A stretch of DNA of 64,000 bases from Alphaproteobacteria bacterium (GTDB taxonomy: Bacteria > Pseudomonadota > Alphaproteobacteria > Rs-D84). This document shows positions 14,816 to 24,781 of this stretch, one piece after another. Below the pieces are notes generated by a model. That model worked only from the letters and a program-made list of their open reading frames with translations. It made no database searches and was not told where the DNA came from. Numbering within the stretch: the stretch's first letter is position 1; each line of letters starts with the position of its first letter. The translations under genes were made by a program, and so were the position numbers. Location: the NCBI GenBank assembly GCA_015062495.1, contig SUUN01000002.1, forward strand, positions 1-64,000, in the 5' to 3' direction.

Positions 14816-14966
14816 TTTTCATTTTCCTTTTTATTTAACTGCGGTTCATCCAGTCCACCGGATTCCCCGATTCCCAACCCTTGGGCTTACACCCGCAGGC
14901 TATTTTATTTTGCCGAATAATTTTATATAAATATCAGCAAAAGTCAAATCTTGTTTTATTTCCACA

Positions 14967-16283
14967 TTAACCGCGGAAACGCCCCTTTTTCTGTGCCTTT
15001 TTGATGACACCGCTGTACTGTTTCGCAACCAGGTATGATTGCACCTGATTAACTGTGTCCAACACAACGCCCGCCACAATCAGTACACTTGTACCGCCAA
15101 TTGTTAACGGCATACCCAAATGTGTGTTCAAAATAATTGGTAAAACACAAACCACAATCAGATATGCAACACCAATTGCCGTTGTACGCGAAACAACATT
15201 ATCCAAATACTTAATGGTCTGTTCACCTGGACGCACACCCGGAACATAGCCACCTGCATTTTTCAGGTTATTGCTGGTTTCTTCGGAATTGAAAATTACT
15301 GCCGTCTGGAAATATGCAAAGAATGCAATTAAAACGGTAAACAGCAAAATATATGACCAAGTTCCATATGTAAAGAACCCAAGTATCGTCTGAACGGTTA
15401 AATTTTCACTTTGCACAAAACGCTGAACAAATGCAGGCAACATCATAATAGACGATGCAAACACCGGCCCCATAACCCCCGACATATTAATCTTAATCGG
15501 CAGATATGATGCATTGGTATTCACAACACCATTAGCCATAACCTGGCGTGGATACAGAATCTGAATACGACGCTGCGCCTGTTCAAAGAACGCAATCAAC
15601 GCCACAATACCAACCACGAATGCGACAACCAATGCAATCATTGCAGGTGAAATCTGACCAACAGACCCCAAGGATACCAACTGTGCAATACCGCCTGGAA
15701 CCTCGGCAATAATACCGGCAAAGATTAACAATGATGCGCCCTGTCCGATACCACGTGCAGTAATCTGTTCCGCCAACCACATGACGAACACAGTACCACC
15801 AACCAACGCAATAATTGCAGACAATTCAAACGCAAACCCCGGGTTCACAACAGCCGCCACACCATTAACCGGCGCCATTGCTTCCAGTCCACGAACAACC
15901 GCCCACCCCTGAACAACCGCCAACAAAACGGCCAAATAACGGGTATACTGGTTAATTTTCACGCGTCCCGATTCACCCTCTTTACGCAATTCCCCCAAAG
16001 ACTTGCTGGTTGCACTTAACAACTGCAAAACGATTGATGCCGAAATATACGGGAAAATGTTCAATGCCAACACCGACATACGCGACAGTGATCCACCACT
16101 GAACATATCAAACATACCCATCATTCCATTATCACCCTGGAACAGGTGCAAAACCGCCGACGCATTAACCCCCGGCAGTGGAATGAACGACCCAATACGA
16201 TAAACAATCAGCGCCCCCAACGTAAACAGAATACGCTTCTGCAAATCGCTAAGATTACCGAAAAAGCCTTTTAAGAATTTCAT
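14967..16283 (-). CDS. secY: Protein translocase subunit SecY
   Basis: 438 aa inner-membrane channel subunit with about ten hydrophobic helices. Family signatures: 'GSFIPLPGVNASAVL' in the plug region after TM1, 'ALNIFPYISASIVLQLL' for TM2, and 'NLKNAGGYVPGVRPGEQT' in the cytosolic loop that contacts SecA and ribosomes. It forms SecYEG and would export the many signal-peptide proteins of this window. It sits after rplO in the standard spc order. No strong Shine-Dalgarno is visible ahead of the ATG. Confidence 0.98.
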   Translation of the reverse strand: MKFLKGFFGNLSDLQKRILFTLGALIVYRIGSFIPLPGVNASAVLHLFQGDNGMMGMFDMFSGGSLSRMSVLALNIFPYISASIVLQLLSATSKSLGELRKEGESGRVKINQYTRYLAVLLAVVQGWAVVRGLEAMAPVNGVAAVVNPGFAFELSAIIALVGGTVFVMWLAEQITARGIGQGASLLIFAGIIAEVPGGIAQLVSLGSVGQISPAMIALVVAFVVGIVALIAFFEQAQRRIQILYPRQVMANGVVNTNASYLPIKINMSGVMGPVFASSIMMLPAFVQRFVQSENLTVQTILGFFTYGTWSYILLFTVLIAFFAYFQTAVIFNSEETSNNLKNAGGYVPGVRPGEQTIKYLDNVVSRTTAIGVAYLIVVCVLPIILNTHLGMPLTIGGTSVLIVAGVVLDTVNQVQSYLVAKQYSGVIKKAQKKGRFRG

Positions 16284-16348
16284 TGTGTGAACTTTTTAAC
16301 CATTGATTGGCATCTGGGTTGCCAGATGCCAAATTCAGATTTTATGAT

Positions 16349-16807
16349 TTAGTTATTTTTGATTGTGCCACCGGCCTTAACAATCGCAGCCTCTGCCGCT
16401 TTGGACCATTTGTCCGCAACAACATTAACTGCTGTCTTGATTTCGCCCTTGGCCAATACTTTCAAACCATCCAATTTGCGATTGATAATTTTTGCCGCCA
16501 TCAAAGAATCAACTGTGATGTCTTTTGATGCATCAATCTTGCCCGCTGCAATAAATTTTTCAATATCACCCAGATTGATTGTCACATATTCTTTGGCAAA
16601 TGGATTGTTGAAACCAAATTTTGGGAAACGACGCAAAATTGGCATCTGACCACCCTGGAATGTCGCCTGCTTGCGTGATCCACTGCGTGCCTTTTGACCC
16701 TTGTGACCACGACCAGCTGTCTTACCAGACCCAGATCCCATACCACGACCAACGCGTGTTGCGTTCTGACGTGCACCAAAATTATCCATCAAAGCATTTA
16801 ATTTCAT
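16349..16807 (-). CDS. rplO: 50S ribosomal protein L15
   Basis: 152 aa. The Gly/Arg-rich N-terminus 'RVGRGMGSGSGKTAGRGHKG' penetrates 23S rRNA, followed by the globular domain ('PILRRFPKFGF'). Normal length and position between rpmD and secY. Confidence 0.98.
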   Translation of the reverse strand: MKLNALMDNFGARQNATRVGRGMGSGSGKTAGRGHKGQKARSGSRKQATFQGGQMPILRRFPKFGFNNPFAKEYVTINLGDIEKFIAAGKIDASKDITVDSLMAAKIINRKLDGLKVLAKGEIKTAVNVVADKWSKAAEAAIVKAGGTIKNN

Positions 16808-16889
16808 TTCTTTTTCCTTTTATCCTATAACTACTATGTAGTTCTTTGTCGCACGAAAACAAGACTGTTTTCGTACTCGGTTTACTTTT

Positions 16890-17066
16890 TTATTTTACAA
16901 CTTCGACCAGGTGTGAAACCTTGGCAATCATGCCACGAACAGATTCAGAATCTGTGATTTCTTTGGTCTTGCCGATACGTCCCAGGCCCAACGCTTTTAC
17001 AATTTTGACCTGTGCTTCTGGACGACCGATAGTACTTTTAACTTGTTTTACAACTATTTTAGCCAT
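16890..17066 (-). CDS. rpmD: 50S ribosomal protein L30
   Basis: 58 aa small gene between rplO and rpsE. It translates from the ATG at 17066 to the TAA at 16890: 'MAKIVVKQVKSTIGRPEAQ', then 'LGLGRIGKTKEI' and 'MIAKVSHLVEVVK'. This is the compact bacterial L30 fold, and GGAGATT lies upstream of the start. Its presence is useful taxonomically because some reduced lineages lose L30. Confidence 0.96.
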   Translation of the reverse strand: MAKIVVKQVKSTIGRPEAQVKIVKALGLGRIGKTKEITDSESVRGMIAKVSHLVEVVK

Positions 17067-17097
17067 AATTAAATCTCCTGTTTATCTTGTGTCCAGA

Positions 17098-17658
17098 TTA
17101 TTTTGCATCCGCTTCATCGGCAACTTCTAATTTTTTGCCATCACGACCTGCGATGATTTCTGCCACTGTCTTGCCACGACGTGCCGCCACAGTCTTTGGC
17201 GAATTCATCTTGTTAAACGCCAAGAACGCCGCACGAATCATGTTGTTTGGATTATTTGAACCCTGTGATTTAACAACAACGTCCTGAACGCCCAAACATT
17301 CAAACACCGCACGCAACGCACCACCAGCGATGATACCAGTACCTGGAACTGCACTACGTACAACCAATTTGCTAGCGCCATATTTTGCTGCGCTGTCATG
17401 ATGCAGTGTACGACCTTCTTTCAGTGGTACACGAATCATTTTCGCTTTGGCTGCCTTGGTTGCCTTCTGCACTGCAGATTGCACTTCCAACGCTTTACCT
17501 TTACCAAAACCTACGCGACCTGCTTTGTCCCCGACAACAACCAATGCCGAGAAAGACATATTGCGACCGCCCTTTACAGTCTTAGACACACGGTTAATAG
17601 AAACTAATTTATCAACCAAGTTATCTGTCTGCAATTTTTTATCATCAAAACGTGCCAT
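17098..17658 (-). CDS. rpsE: 30S ribosomal protein S5
   Basis: 186 aa. The double-stranded-RNA-binding-like N-domain contains '[20 protein letters not shown]' and '[11 protein letters not shown]', and the C-domain '[19 protein letters not shown]'. S5 forms part of the mRNA entry channel and helicase site and affects fidelity. Canonical position between rplR and rpmD. Confidence 0.98.
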   Translation of the reverse strand: MARFDDKKLQTDNLVDKLVSINRVSKTVKGGRNMSFSALVVVGDKAGRVGFGKGKALEVQSAVQKATKAAKAKMIRVPLKEGRTLHHDSAAKYGASKLVVRSAVPGTGIIAGGALRAVFECLGVQDVVVKSQGSNNPNNMIRAAFLAFNKMNSPKTVAARRGKTVAEIIAGRDGKKLEVADEADAK

Positions 17659-17681
17659 TATTATACTCCGTCTTATTCAAA

Positions 17682-18038
17682 TTAAATTCTTACGCCACCT
17701 GCGCGGATTGCTTCGCACAGTGCCTTAACACGACCATGATAGCGATAACCGCCACGATCAAAATAACAGTTGTCAGCAATCTTAGCAGCAACTACACGTT
17801 CTGCAAATGCTTTACCAACCAGTTCGGCACCGGCAACATTCCAACCCTTGCCTGCAAACGCCTTTTCTTTGGACGAAGCCGCACAGATTGTGTGTCCCTT
17901 GGTGTCATCAATCGCCTGGATTTCAATATGACGACCAGAACGGAAAACTGACAAACGAATCTTGCCAGGATTTTTTCTTTTCAACGCACCGCGATTCGCC
18001 AGTGTACGTCTTTCTTCTGAATTCAAATGTTTCAACAT
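17682..18038 (-). CDS. rplR: 50S ribosomal protein L18
   Basis: 118 aa from the ATG at 18038 ('MLKHLNSEERRTLANRG'), chosen because AAAAAAGGAAAAAG lies immediately upstream; an in-frame ATG at 18062 has no such site. Motifs 'RLSVFRSGRHIEIQAID' and 'DRGGYRYHGRVKALCEAIR' are typical. L18 binds 5S rRNA with L5 in the central protuberance. Confidence 0.97.
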   Translation of the reverse strand: MLKHLNSEERRTLANRGALKRKNPGKIRLSVFRSGRHIEIQAIDDTKGHTICAASSKEKAFAGKGWNVAGAELVGKAFAERVVAAKIADNCYFDRGGYRYHGRVKALCEAIRAGGVRI

Positions 18039-18090
18039 TTTCTTTTTCCTTTTTTCCGACATCCGTAACAGCGGACATCAAAGTTAATTA

Positions 18091-18642
18091 TTATTTCTTC
18101 TTACCTTCTTTGCGGCGGATTCTTTCGCCCTTATAGAAGATACCTTTACCCTTGTATGGATCTACCTTGCGCACTTTGTGAACTTTATCAGCAAATTGCC
18201 CAACCAAGCATTTATCCATACCTTTAATGGTGAATTCTGTTGGTGCATCACCCATCACAACGGTCAAACCCGCTGGGATGTCCATGATAACATCATGTGA
18301 ATAGCCCGCAACCAAAACCAATTGACTGCCCTTAACAGATGCTTTATAACCAACACCCTTCATGTACATTTCTTTTTCAAAGCCTTTGGAAACACCTTCG
18401 ACCGCATTACGAATATTGCGTGCCATTGTGCCCCACATTGTACGCGACTGTTTTTCTTCGGCATCTTTTGGGTTAATAACAACCTGACCTTCTTCGATAA
18501 CAATATCGACCAAGCCAGCATTCTTTGTATCCAATGGCAAACTCAGTTCACCTTTTGGTCCTTTAACAATCACAGCGTTGTCCACAATCGCGACAGATAC
18601 GCCTTCACTCAGTTTAACTGGATATTTTCCTGCACGTGACAT
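18091..18642 (-). CDS. rplF: 50S ribosomal protein L6
   Basis: 183 aa with two tandem L6 folds. 'GPKGELSLPL' lies in the first; 'MKGVGYKASVKGSQLVLVAG' and the C-terminal 'DPYKGKGIFYKGERIRRKEG' lie in the second. L6 lies near the sarcin-ricin loop and the factor-binding site. Confidence 0.98.
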   Translation of the reverse strand: MSRAGKYPVKLSEGVSVAIVDNAVIVKGPKGELSLPLDTKNAGLVDIVIEEGQVVINPKDAEEKQSRTMWGTMARNIRNAVEGVSKGFEKEMYMKGVGYKASVKGSQLVLVAGYSHDVIMDIPAGLTVVMGDAPTEFTIKGMDKCLVGQFADKVHKVRKVDPYKGKGIFYKGERIRRKEGKKK

Positions 18643-18662
18643 AACTTAATCCTCGCTTTTAC

Positions 18663-19061
18663 TTAGATAACCTTGCACAACACTTCACCACCGACGTTCA
18701 TCAAACGTGCCTTGTGGTCTGTCATAACACCATTTGGTGTTGACACGATTGCGATACCCAACCCATTCAATACCTTTGGCATTTTGGCACTACCGGAATA
18801 AACACGACGACCTGGTTTGGATACAACTGAAATTTCTTGGATTGCACCGTTTCCGCCAACATACTTCAATTCAACAACCAAATTTGAACGATGTTCATCG
18901 ATTGCATCAATACGGAAATCAGTAATAAAACCTTCTTCTTTTAATACAGACAAAACAGCCTGACGCAGTTTGCTGTTTGGAACGACGATTGTTTCTTTAC
19001 CTGCATTTTGACCATTACGGATGCGGGTAACCATATCGCCGATTGGGTGTGATAGTGACAT
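18663..19061 (-). CDS. rpsH: 30S ribosomal protein S8
   Basis: 132 aa. N-terminal 'HPIGDMVTRIRNGQNAG' and C-terminal 'VSTPNGVMTDHKARLMNVGG' match S8, a primary binder of 16S rRNA helix 21. In enteric bacteria S8 also represses the spc operon through an mRNA mimic near rplE; I did not identify an equivalent site here. Confidence 0.98.
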   Translation of the reverse strand: MSLSHPIGDMVTRIRNGQNAGKETIVVPNSKLRQAVLSVLKEEGFITDFRIDAIDEHRSNLVVELKYVGGNGAIQEISVVSKPGRRVYSGSAKMPKVLNGLGIAIVSTPNGVMTDHKARLMNVGGEVLCKVI

Positions 19062-19149
19062 CTTTTTTACTCCTTACATGTGTGGGGGAAAATCCCCCTG
19101 CACTGTTTATCTTCCAACTGCATTGTCCACAGTTGTGCTTGTTCTTTTT

Positions 19150-19452
19150 TTACCAGCTAGACTTACGTACACCTGGCAGTTTACCTTCACTGGCCATTGT
19201 ACGCACCTGCTGACGGCACAAACCGAACAAACGCGAGAACCCGCGTGAACGACCTGTGACGCTGCAACGATTGCGCAAACGTGTTGGGTTTGCATTACGT
19301 GGCAATTTTGCCAACTTTTTCATTGCATCGATTCTTTCTTCTGGTGTCGCATTAACAGACATTTTTGCCTTGATTGTTTCACGCTTTTTTGCATACTGCG
19401 CAACCAGCTTTTCACGTTTATGTTGTTTATTAATTAACGCTAATTTCGCCAT
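19150..19452 (-). CDS. rpsN: 30S ribosomal protein S14, zinc-free type
   Basis: 100 aa. The long form lacks the CxxC...CxxC zinc ligands (only '[11 protein letters not shown]' and 'GLCRQQ' carry Cys). C-terminal '[17 protein letters not shown]' is diagnostic. S14 packs in the 30S head near S3 and S10. Confidence 0.98.
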   Translation of the reverse strand: MAKLALINKQHKREKLVAQYAKKRETIKAKMSVNATPEERIDAMKKLAKLPRNANPTRLRNRCSVTGRSRGFSRLFGLCRQQVRTMASEGKLPGVRKSSW

Positions 19453-19470
19453 CTTTTTTACCTTTTTTAA

Positions 19471-20016
19471 TTATTTCAAAACCAATGGCAAGCCGATTTT
19501 AGTCAGCAATGCACGTGCTTCGTCATCTGTTTTCGCTGTTGTTGCGATAACAATATCCATACCACGAATGGCATCGATTTTATCAACAGAAATTTCTGGG
19601 AAAATCAAATGTTCTTTGATACCGAACGCATAATTACCACGACCGTCGAACTTAGATTTTGACAATCCACGAAAGTCCTTAACACGTGGCAACGCAACTG
19701 TAATCAGTTTATCCAAGAAATCATACATTCTTTTACCACGCAGTGTAACTTTTGTACCAATTTCCTGACCTTCGCGCAGACGATATGTTGCGATTGATTT
19801 TTTCGCACGTGTCTTAACTGCTTTCTGGGCTGCAATCGCTGTCAAATCAGCAACCGCTGCATCCAATTTCTTTTTATCAGACACTGCTTCACCAACGCCC
19901 ATGTTCAAAACGATTTTTGTCAGTTTTGGAACTGCAAACGTATTTTTATAGCCGAATTCTTTAACCAATTCTGGCACAATTTCTTTTTCATAAATTTCAC
20001 GCAATCTGCTTTGCAT
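19471..20016 (-). CDS. rplE: 50S ribosomal protein L5
   Basis: 181 aa. '[19 protein letters not shown]' near the N-terminus and '[19 protein letters not shown]' then '[19 protein letters not shown]' are diagnostic. It binds 5S rRNA with L18 and makes the bridge to S13. Confidence 0.98.
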   Translation of the reverse strand: MQSRLREIYEKEIVPELVKEFGYKNTFAVPKLTKIVLNMGVGEAVSDKKKLDAAVADLTAIAAQKAVKTRAKKSIATYRLREGQEIGTKVTLRGKRMYDFLDKLITVALPRVKDFRGLSKSKFDGRGNYAFGIKEHLIFPEISVDKIDAIRGMDIVIATTAKTDDEARALLTKIGLPLVLK

Positions 20017-20070
20017 TTCTTTTTTCCTTTTGTTGTGTTCCCGTAACAGCGGGCAACAATTTACCTGTTA

Positions 20071-20373
20071 TTAAATCTCAGCACCAGATTTTTTTGCAAC
20101 GCGAACTTTTTTGCCGTTTTCAACTTTGTAACCAACGCGTGTTGCCTTTTTGGTTTTTGGATCAACCAATGCAACGTTGGAAACATGAACCGGCGCTTCG
20201 CGGTCAATGATATGACCTGGCTGTTCCTGTGTTGGTTTGATGTGCCATTTACGACGATTGACACCTTCGACAACAACACGTTCTTCTGCTGGGCGTGCTT
20301 CCAGTACCTTACCTTTGACGCCTTTGAATTTTCCCGAAATAACTACGACTTCGTCGCCTTTTTTAATTTTCAT
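20071..20373 (-). CDS. rplX: 50S ribosomal protein L24
   Basis: 100 aa from the ATG at 20373, which has GGAAGG 8 nt upstream; the earlier ATG at 20388 would overlap that site and is rejected. KOW motif '[20 protein letters not shown]' then '[15 protein letters not shown]'. L24 is an assembly-initiating protein of the 50S subunit. Confidence 0.97.
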   Translation of the reverse strand: MKIKKGDEVVVISGKFKGVKGKVLEARPAEERVVVEGVNRRKWHIKPTQEQPGHIIDREAPVHVSNVALVDPKTKKATRVGYKVENGKKVRVAKKSGAEI

Positions 20374-20395
20374 TTTATGACCTTCCATCTGTTAT

Positions 20396-20770
20396 TTAGA
20401 TTACTTCTGGTGCCAAAGACACGATTTTCTGAACATCGTATTTACGACGAACTTCACGGGCAATTGGCCCAAAGATACGTGTGCCAATTGGTTCAAAGTT
20501 GTTTTTGTTAATCAAAACAACCGCATTGTCGTCAAAACGAATAATAGAACCGTCTGGACGTTTCACAGGAAACTTTGTACGAACGATAATCGCACGCTGT
20601 ACTGTACCCTTTTGAACTTTACCACGTGGAATGGCTTCTTTAATAGCAACAACAATTTTGTCGCCAACTGTTGCATAACGACGATGAGAACCGCCCAAAA
20701 CCTTGATGCACATTGCTTTACGTGCACCACTGTTGTCTGCAACTGTCATAACTGTTTCATTTTGAATCAT
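20396..20770 (-). CDS. rplN: 50S ribosomal protein L14
   Basis: 124 aa from the ATG at 20770 ('[20 protein letters not shown]'), with AAAAGGATT ahead of it; a longer reading from 20809 adds unrelated residues and is rejected. '[20 protein letters not shown]' and '[20 protein letters not shown]' are L14 signatures. L14 forms an intersubunit bridge and is the target of RsfS-type silencing. Confidence 0.98.
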   Translation of the reverse strand: MIQNETVMTVADNSGARKAMCIKVLGGSHRRYATVGDKIVVAIKEAIPRGKVQKGTVQRAIIVRTKFPVKRPDGSIIRFDDNAVVLINKNNFEPIGTRIFGPIAREVRRKYDVQKIVSLAPEVI

Positions 20771-20876
20771 AACTTTAATCCTTTTCCTGCAGGCGGGGCA
20801 ATCCCCCACCGCTTTGTTATAGGTTCCGACTGTCGCCTTATAATTCCCGAACCGACCTCAAAGAACCTGTTGATTA

Positions 20877-21146
20877 TTAGTCAACTACTTCAACTGCATC
20901 GTCTTTGGAAACACCAACGCGCCCCTTAACAACCCAAGACTTTGTCTTAGAGATTGGACGATGTTCTTCGATTGCAACGATTTCACCAATTTTATATTCA
21001 TTGTTTTCATCGTGCGCTTTGTACTTTTTGTTCTGCTTAACGAACTTACCGTACAGTGGGTGACGGAAACGACGTTCCACTTCTACAACGACTGTTTTGT
21101 CGTTTGCTGTACTGATAACTGTCCCTTGCAGTATACGTCTTGGCAT
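20877..21146 (-). CDS. rpsQ: 30S ribosomal protein S17
   Basis: 89 aa. OB-fold protein with '[20 protein letters not shown]' and '[20 protein letters not shown]', typical of S17. A primary 16S rRNA binder on the 30S body. It is followed after 106 bp by rplN and preceded by a 147-bp gap after rpmC that holds no gene. Confidence 0.98.
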   Translation of the reverse strand: MPRRILQGTVISTANDKTVVVEVERRFRHPLYGKFVKQNKKYKAHDENNEYKIGEIVAIEEHRPISKTKSWVVKGRVGVSKDDAVEVVD

Positions 21147-21293
21147 AACTATTATCCCTTATACTGTTTGTTTAACCCACAGACTTTACTTAATTTTTTG
21201 CGCAAAGCCCCCGGATTAAATCCTGGTTTCCTTAAATCTGACCCCGTCTATATTATCTAAAAATTTAGAAATATCAACAAAAATCAGCAATTT

Positions 21294-21485
21294 TTATTTT
21301 TTTGCCGCGTTCAGTTTTGTCTTAACACGTGCAATTTCACGACGGGTCTGACGCATAACATGTGTTTTTGGCATCTGACCTGCTGCATGCTGAAAACGCT
21401 GGTTCATCTGTTCTTTTTTCAAATCAACCAATTTGCTTTCCAATGCTTCCATCGTCAATTCTGTTTCAACTTTCTTTTCTGCCAT
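21294..21485 (-). CDS. rpmC: 50S ribosomal protein L29
   Basis: 63 aa two-helix protein: 'ELTMEALESKLVDLKKEQMN' then 'TRREIARVKTKLNAAKK'. It lies at the peptide exit, next to the trigger factor and SRP docking site. Standard location between rplP and rpsQ. Confidence 0.96.
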   Translation of the reverse strand: MAEKKVETELTMEALESKLVDLKKEQMNQRFQHAAGQMPKTHVMRQTRREIARVKTKLNAAKK

Positions 21486-21538
21486 TTCTGCTACCTTTTT
21501 TTGCCCTGCCCCGGTTTTTTCCCGGGGACTGCAATTAA

Positions 21539-21952
21539 TTAGTTAACTTTACGTTCAACAACTTTTGTTTTCACTGGCAGTTTCGCCGCCGCCAATGCGA
21601 ACGCTTCATATGCAACTTCTGGTTTTACACCATCCAATTCGAACATGATGCGACCTGGCTTAACACGGCAAATCCAGTATTCCACTGCACCCTTACCTTT
21701 ACCCATACGAACTTCGGCAGGTTTCTTGGTAACTGGCACATCTGGGAATATACGAATCCACAGTTTACCCATACGACGCATATGACGTGTGATTGCACGA
21801 CGCGCTGCTTCGATTTGACGCGCAGTGATACGTTCTGGTGACATCGCCTTCAGTCCGAACGAACCAAACGCTAATTCGCTGCCACCCTTCGCAACGCCGT
21901 GAATACGGCCCTTATGCTGTTTGCGAAATTTTGTTTTCTTTGGCATTAACAT
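21539..21952 (-). CDS. rplP: 50S ribosomal protein L16
   Basis: 137 aa. The start '[19 protein letters not shown]' corresponds to the usual MLxPKR; GAAGGA is 8 nt upstream. '[20 protein letters not shown]' and '[20 protein letters not shown]' are diagnostic. L16 positions A-site tRNA near the peptidyl transferase centre. Confidence 0.98.
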   Translation of the reverse strand: MLMPKKTKFRKQHKGRIHGVAKGGSELAFGSFGLKAMSPERITARQIEAARRAITRHMRRMGKLWIRIFPDVPVTKKPAEVRMGKGKGAVEYWICRVKPGRIMFELDGVKPEVAYEAFALAAAKLPVKTKVVERKVN

Positions 21953-21990
21953 GATACAAATCCTTCAATTTCTAATAATTGTTTTAATTA

Positions 21991-22692
21991 TTATTTGTGC
22001 TTTCTTTCGCTGCTGCCGGCATATTCTGTCGGACGCGCCATTTCAGATGCCAATTTATCCTTGTTAACAACATCACCGGTATAAATCCAAACTTTTACAC
22101 CGATAACACCATATGTTGTTTTGGCCTGGATTGACGCATAGTCAATATCCGCACGCAATGTATGCAGTGGAATACGACCTTCGCGGATTTGTTCGCTACG
22201 TGCGATTTCAGCACCATTCAAACGACCAGAACACATAACTTTGATACCCTGGGCGCCTGCTTTCTGTGCATTCTGCACAGCTTTCTTCATTGCACGTTTA
22301 AAGGATACACGACCTTCGATCTGCTGTGCAATGTTCTGCGCAACCAACTGCGCATTCAGGTCTGGACGGCGAACTTCGTAAATATTTACGACAACCTGGT
22401 CATTTTTAACCAGTTTCTTGATATCGTTACGCAGTGTTTCGATATCGGCACCGTTCTTACCAATAATCATACCAGGTCTGCTGGTATGAATAGTCACGAC
22501 AACCTTTTTGGCAAAGCGTTCAATAACAACCTTGGCCAAACCGGCTTTCTTTAATTTCTTTTCGATAAACTTGCGAATTTTGACGTCTTCTGCCAACAAA
22601 GCCGCATAGTCTTTTTTACCTGCAATCCAGCGTGAATCTGTAATCTTGTTGATAAACTCACGCAGTGAAATTGGTGATACTTTCTGTCCCAT
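21991..22692 (-). CDS. rpsC: 30S ribosomal protein S3
   Basis: 233 aa. KH domain with '[20 protein letters not shown]' (GxxG loop) and C-terminal '[20 protein letters not shown]'. S3 lines the mRNA entry tunnel with S4 and S5. Confidence 0.98.
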   Translation of the reverse strand: MGQKVSPISLREFINKITDSRWIAGKKDYAALLAEDVKIRKFIEKKLKKAGLAKVVIERFAKKVVVTIHTSRPGMIIGKNGADIETLRNDIKKLVKNDQVVVNIYEVRRPDLNAQLVAQNIAQQIEGRVSFKRAMKKAVQNAQKAGAQGIKVMCSGRLNGAEIARSEQIREGRIPLHTLRADIDYASIQAKTTYGVIGVKVWIYTGDVVNKDKLASEMARPTEYAGSSERKHK

Positions 22693-22783
22693 TTCTTTTT
22701 TCCTTAAACTTAGTGGGGGTGTTCTTGAAGTGTTTCCACTTTATTCAGGAATTTTCATTCCATACCACCCCACACGACTTACC

Positions 22784-23188
22784 TTATTTTGTTGTTTCTT
22801 TTTTTGCTGCCTTCTTTTTCGATGGCGCCGTGCCTGATTCCAAAACGATTGTCAAATTTGAAAAAGGTTTCAGAATTGGACGTGCACTGCCACGTGGTCC
22901 CGGCATAATGCGCTTCATAGTCAACGCTTTGCCACACCAAATTTCTTTGACGAACAAAGTTTCAACTGGCAACTTTTTGTTGTGTTCTGCATTTGCAGTC
23001 GCAGACAACAAAGTTTTCAGCACTTCACCTGCTACACGTTTTTTCGAAAATTTCAAGACATCAACAGCGCGTTCCACTGGTAAACCACGAACCATGTCGC
23101 ATACCAGATTCAGCTTCTGATGGCTAACGCGGATCATTTTATTGAACGCGCGCACCTGATTTTCTTTAATTCCATATCTTGCTGTCAT
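22784..23188 (-). CDS. rplV: 50S ribosomal protein L22
   Basis: 134 aa. 'VRGLPVERAVDVLKFSKKR' and 'KRIMPGPRGSARPILKPFSN', the latter being the beta-hairpin that lines the exit tunnel. The C-terminus carries a short Lys-rich extension ('PSKKKAAKKETTK'). Confidence 0.98.
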   Translation of the reverse strand: MTARYGIKENQVRAFNKMIRVSHQKLNLVCDMVRGLPVERAVDVLKFSKKRVAGEVLKTLLSATANAEHNKKLPVETLFVKEIWCGKALTMKRIMPGPRGSARPILKPFSNLTIVLESGTAPSKKKAAKKETTK

Positions 23189-23204
23189 AACTTACCACCC
23201 TATA

Positions 23205-23489
23205 TTATTTCTTACCTGCTGCGGCTTTTTTATTAGCGGCATGACCTTTAAATGTACGTGTTGGCGCAAATTCACCCAACTTGTGACCAATCATATCTTC
23301 TACGATTGATACAGGGATAAATTTATTACCATTGTGCACATCAAATGTCAGTCCCACCATCTGTGGTATAATTGTGCTACCACGGGACCAGGTTTTAATT
23401 GGTTTACGGTCATCTTTTTCAATTGCCGCTGCTGTTTTCTTCAACACAGACGGATGAACATAAGGACCTTTCCATACTGAACGAGACAT
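23205..23489 (-). CDS. rpsS: 30S ribosomal protein S19
   Basis: 94 aa from the second of two adjacent ATGs (23489), which is better spaced from CGGAG than the first (23492). '[18 protein letters not shown]' and '[15 protein letters not shown]' are S19 hallmarks. It acts with S13 in the 30S head. Confidence 0.97.
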   Translation of the reverse strand: MSRSVWKGPYVHPSVLKKTAAAIEKDDRKPIKTWSRGSTIIPQMVGLTFDVHNGNKFIPVSIVEDMIGHKLGEFAPTRTFKGHAANKKAAAGKK

Positions 23490-23511
23490 CATTTACTCCG
23501 TTTATTTCTTA

Positions 23512-24345
23512 TTATTTCTTTTTCGCCAAATGTCTGCTGCGAATAATCATCTTAGCAGTACGTTTATTGCTACGGGTACGATATCCCTTGGCTGGAATAC
23601 CTGTACGTGATACCGGTTCGTGGCCCTTAGAATGACCATTACCACCACCCATTGGGTGATCTACTGGGTTCATCGCCATACCGCGTACTGATGGGCGGAT
23701 ACCCAACCAACGTGCGCGACCAGCTTTACCCAAGTTGACATTGCGCTGATCTGGATTAGATACGCTGCCAACTGTTGCCAAACAATCGGAATGAACTTTG
23801 CGCAACTCACCGCTGTTCAACTTAATCTGTGCATAAACACCGTCTTTACCCATCAACTGCGCATAGCAACCCGCACTACGTGCCAACTGACCACCTGCGC
23901 CTGGTTTCAATTCGATGTTATGTACGATTGTACCGATTGGCATATTCTTCAATGGCATTGTGTTACCCGGCTTAATATCTGCATACTGTGCCGAAATAAC
24001 CACATCACCCGCCTTTAAATCGCGCGGTGCCAAGATATAAGAACGCATACCGTCTGTATATTCAATCAATGCGATAAATGCGGTACGGTTTGGATCATAT
24101 TCCAAACGCACAACTGTCGCTGGAACATCCATCTTCTTACGTTTAAAGTCAATCAAACGATATTTACGTTTATGACCACCACCCTGGTGCATAACTGTTA
24201 CATGACCAAAGTTATTACGTCCACCTTTGGACTTCAAACCAACTGTCAATGCCTTTTCTGGCGCACCACGGTACAGTTCACTGCGATCAACCTGGGTCAA
24301 TCCGCGTGTACCTGGTGTTGTTGGCTTATAATGTTTCAATGCCAT
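23512..24345 (-). CDS. rplB: 50S ribosomal protein L2
   Basis: 277 aa. '[20 protein letters not shown]' and the C-terminal '[20 protein letters not shown]', the conserved loop close to the peptidyl transferase centre. Required for subunit association. Normal length and order. Confidence 0.98.
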   Translation of the reverse strand: MALKHYKPTTPGTRGLTQVDRSELYRGAPEKALTVGLKSKGGRNNFGHVTVMHQGGGHKRKYRLIDFKRKKMDVPATVVRLEYDPNRTAFIALIEYTDGMRSYILAPRDLKAGDVVISAQYADIKPGNTMPLKNMPIGTIVHNIELKPGAGGQLARSAGCYAQLMGKDGVYAQIKLNSGELRKVHSDCLATVGSVSNPDQRNVNLGKAGRARWLGIRPSVRGMAMNPVDHPMGGGNGHSKGHEPVSRTGIPAKGYRTRSNKRTAKMIIRSRHLAKKK

Positions 24346-24422
24346 TTTTTTCTTACCTTTGTTTTCTCACCCTGACACTAGCATCCTTTTCTTTGGGTTC
24401 TCTGCCAGGGCGGTATATTATA

Positions 24423-24755
24423 CTACATATTTGCTGACAAATCCAGTTTTGCATCTGCCGGCAAAGATACATATGCTTTTTTTACAGTGCGCTGTGTACC
24501 TGTGCTGCGACCACGGAAGGTTTTAACCTTCCCCTTAGTGACTACAACGTTAACCTTGGTTGGTTTTACGCCATAGATTGCTTCGACCGCACGTGCCACA
24601 TCTTCTTTGGTTGCTTGCATAGCAACTTCGAACGCTACACCGTTGCTTTCAGACAGTTTTGCTGCCTTTTCCGAGATAATCGGACGACGCAGTATATCAT
24701 AAATACCGGCTGTCGCAACGATTTTTTTCTCTGCACTTACTTTCTTTTCTGCCAT
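24423..24755 (-). CDS. rplW: 50S ribosomal protein L23
   Basis: 110 aa, with an N-terminal extension of about 15 residues compared with the shortest L23s. 'ILRRPIISEKAAKLSE' and 'VTKGKVKTFRGRSTGTQ' are typical. It docks trigger factor and SRP at the tunnel exit. Confidence 0.97.
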   Translation of the reverse strand: MAEKKVSAEKKIVATAGIYDILRRPIISEKAAKLSESNGVAFEVAMQATKEDVARAVEAIYGVKPTKVNVVVTKGKVKTFRGRSTGTQRTVKKAYVSLPADAKLDLSANM

Positions 24756-24781
24756 TTTGCTTACCTCAATTCTTTAATTGA

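Noticed and set aside
14816-14966. rpmJ, infA or adk hidden between secY and rpsM
   Set aside because: All frames checked by eye; no L36- or IF1-like peptide, and the gap is too short for adk.
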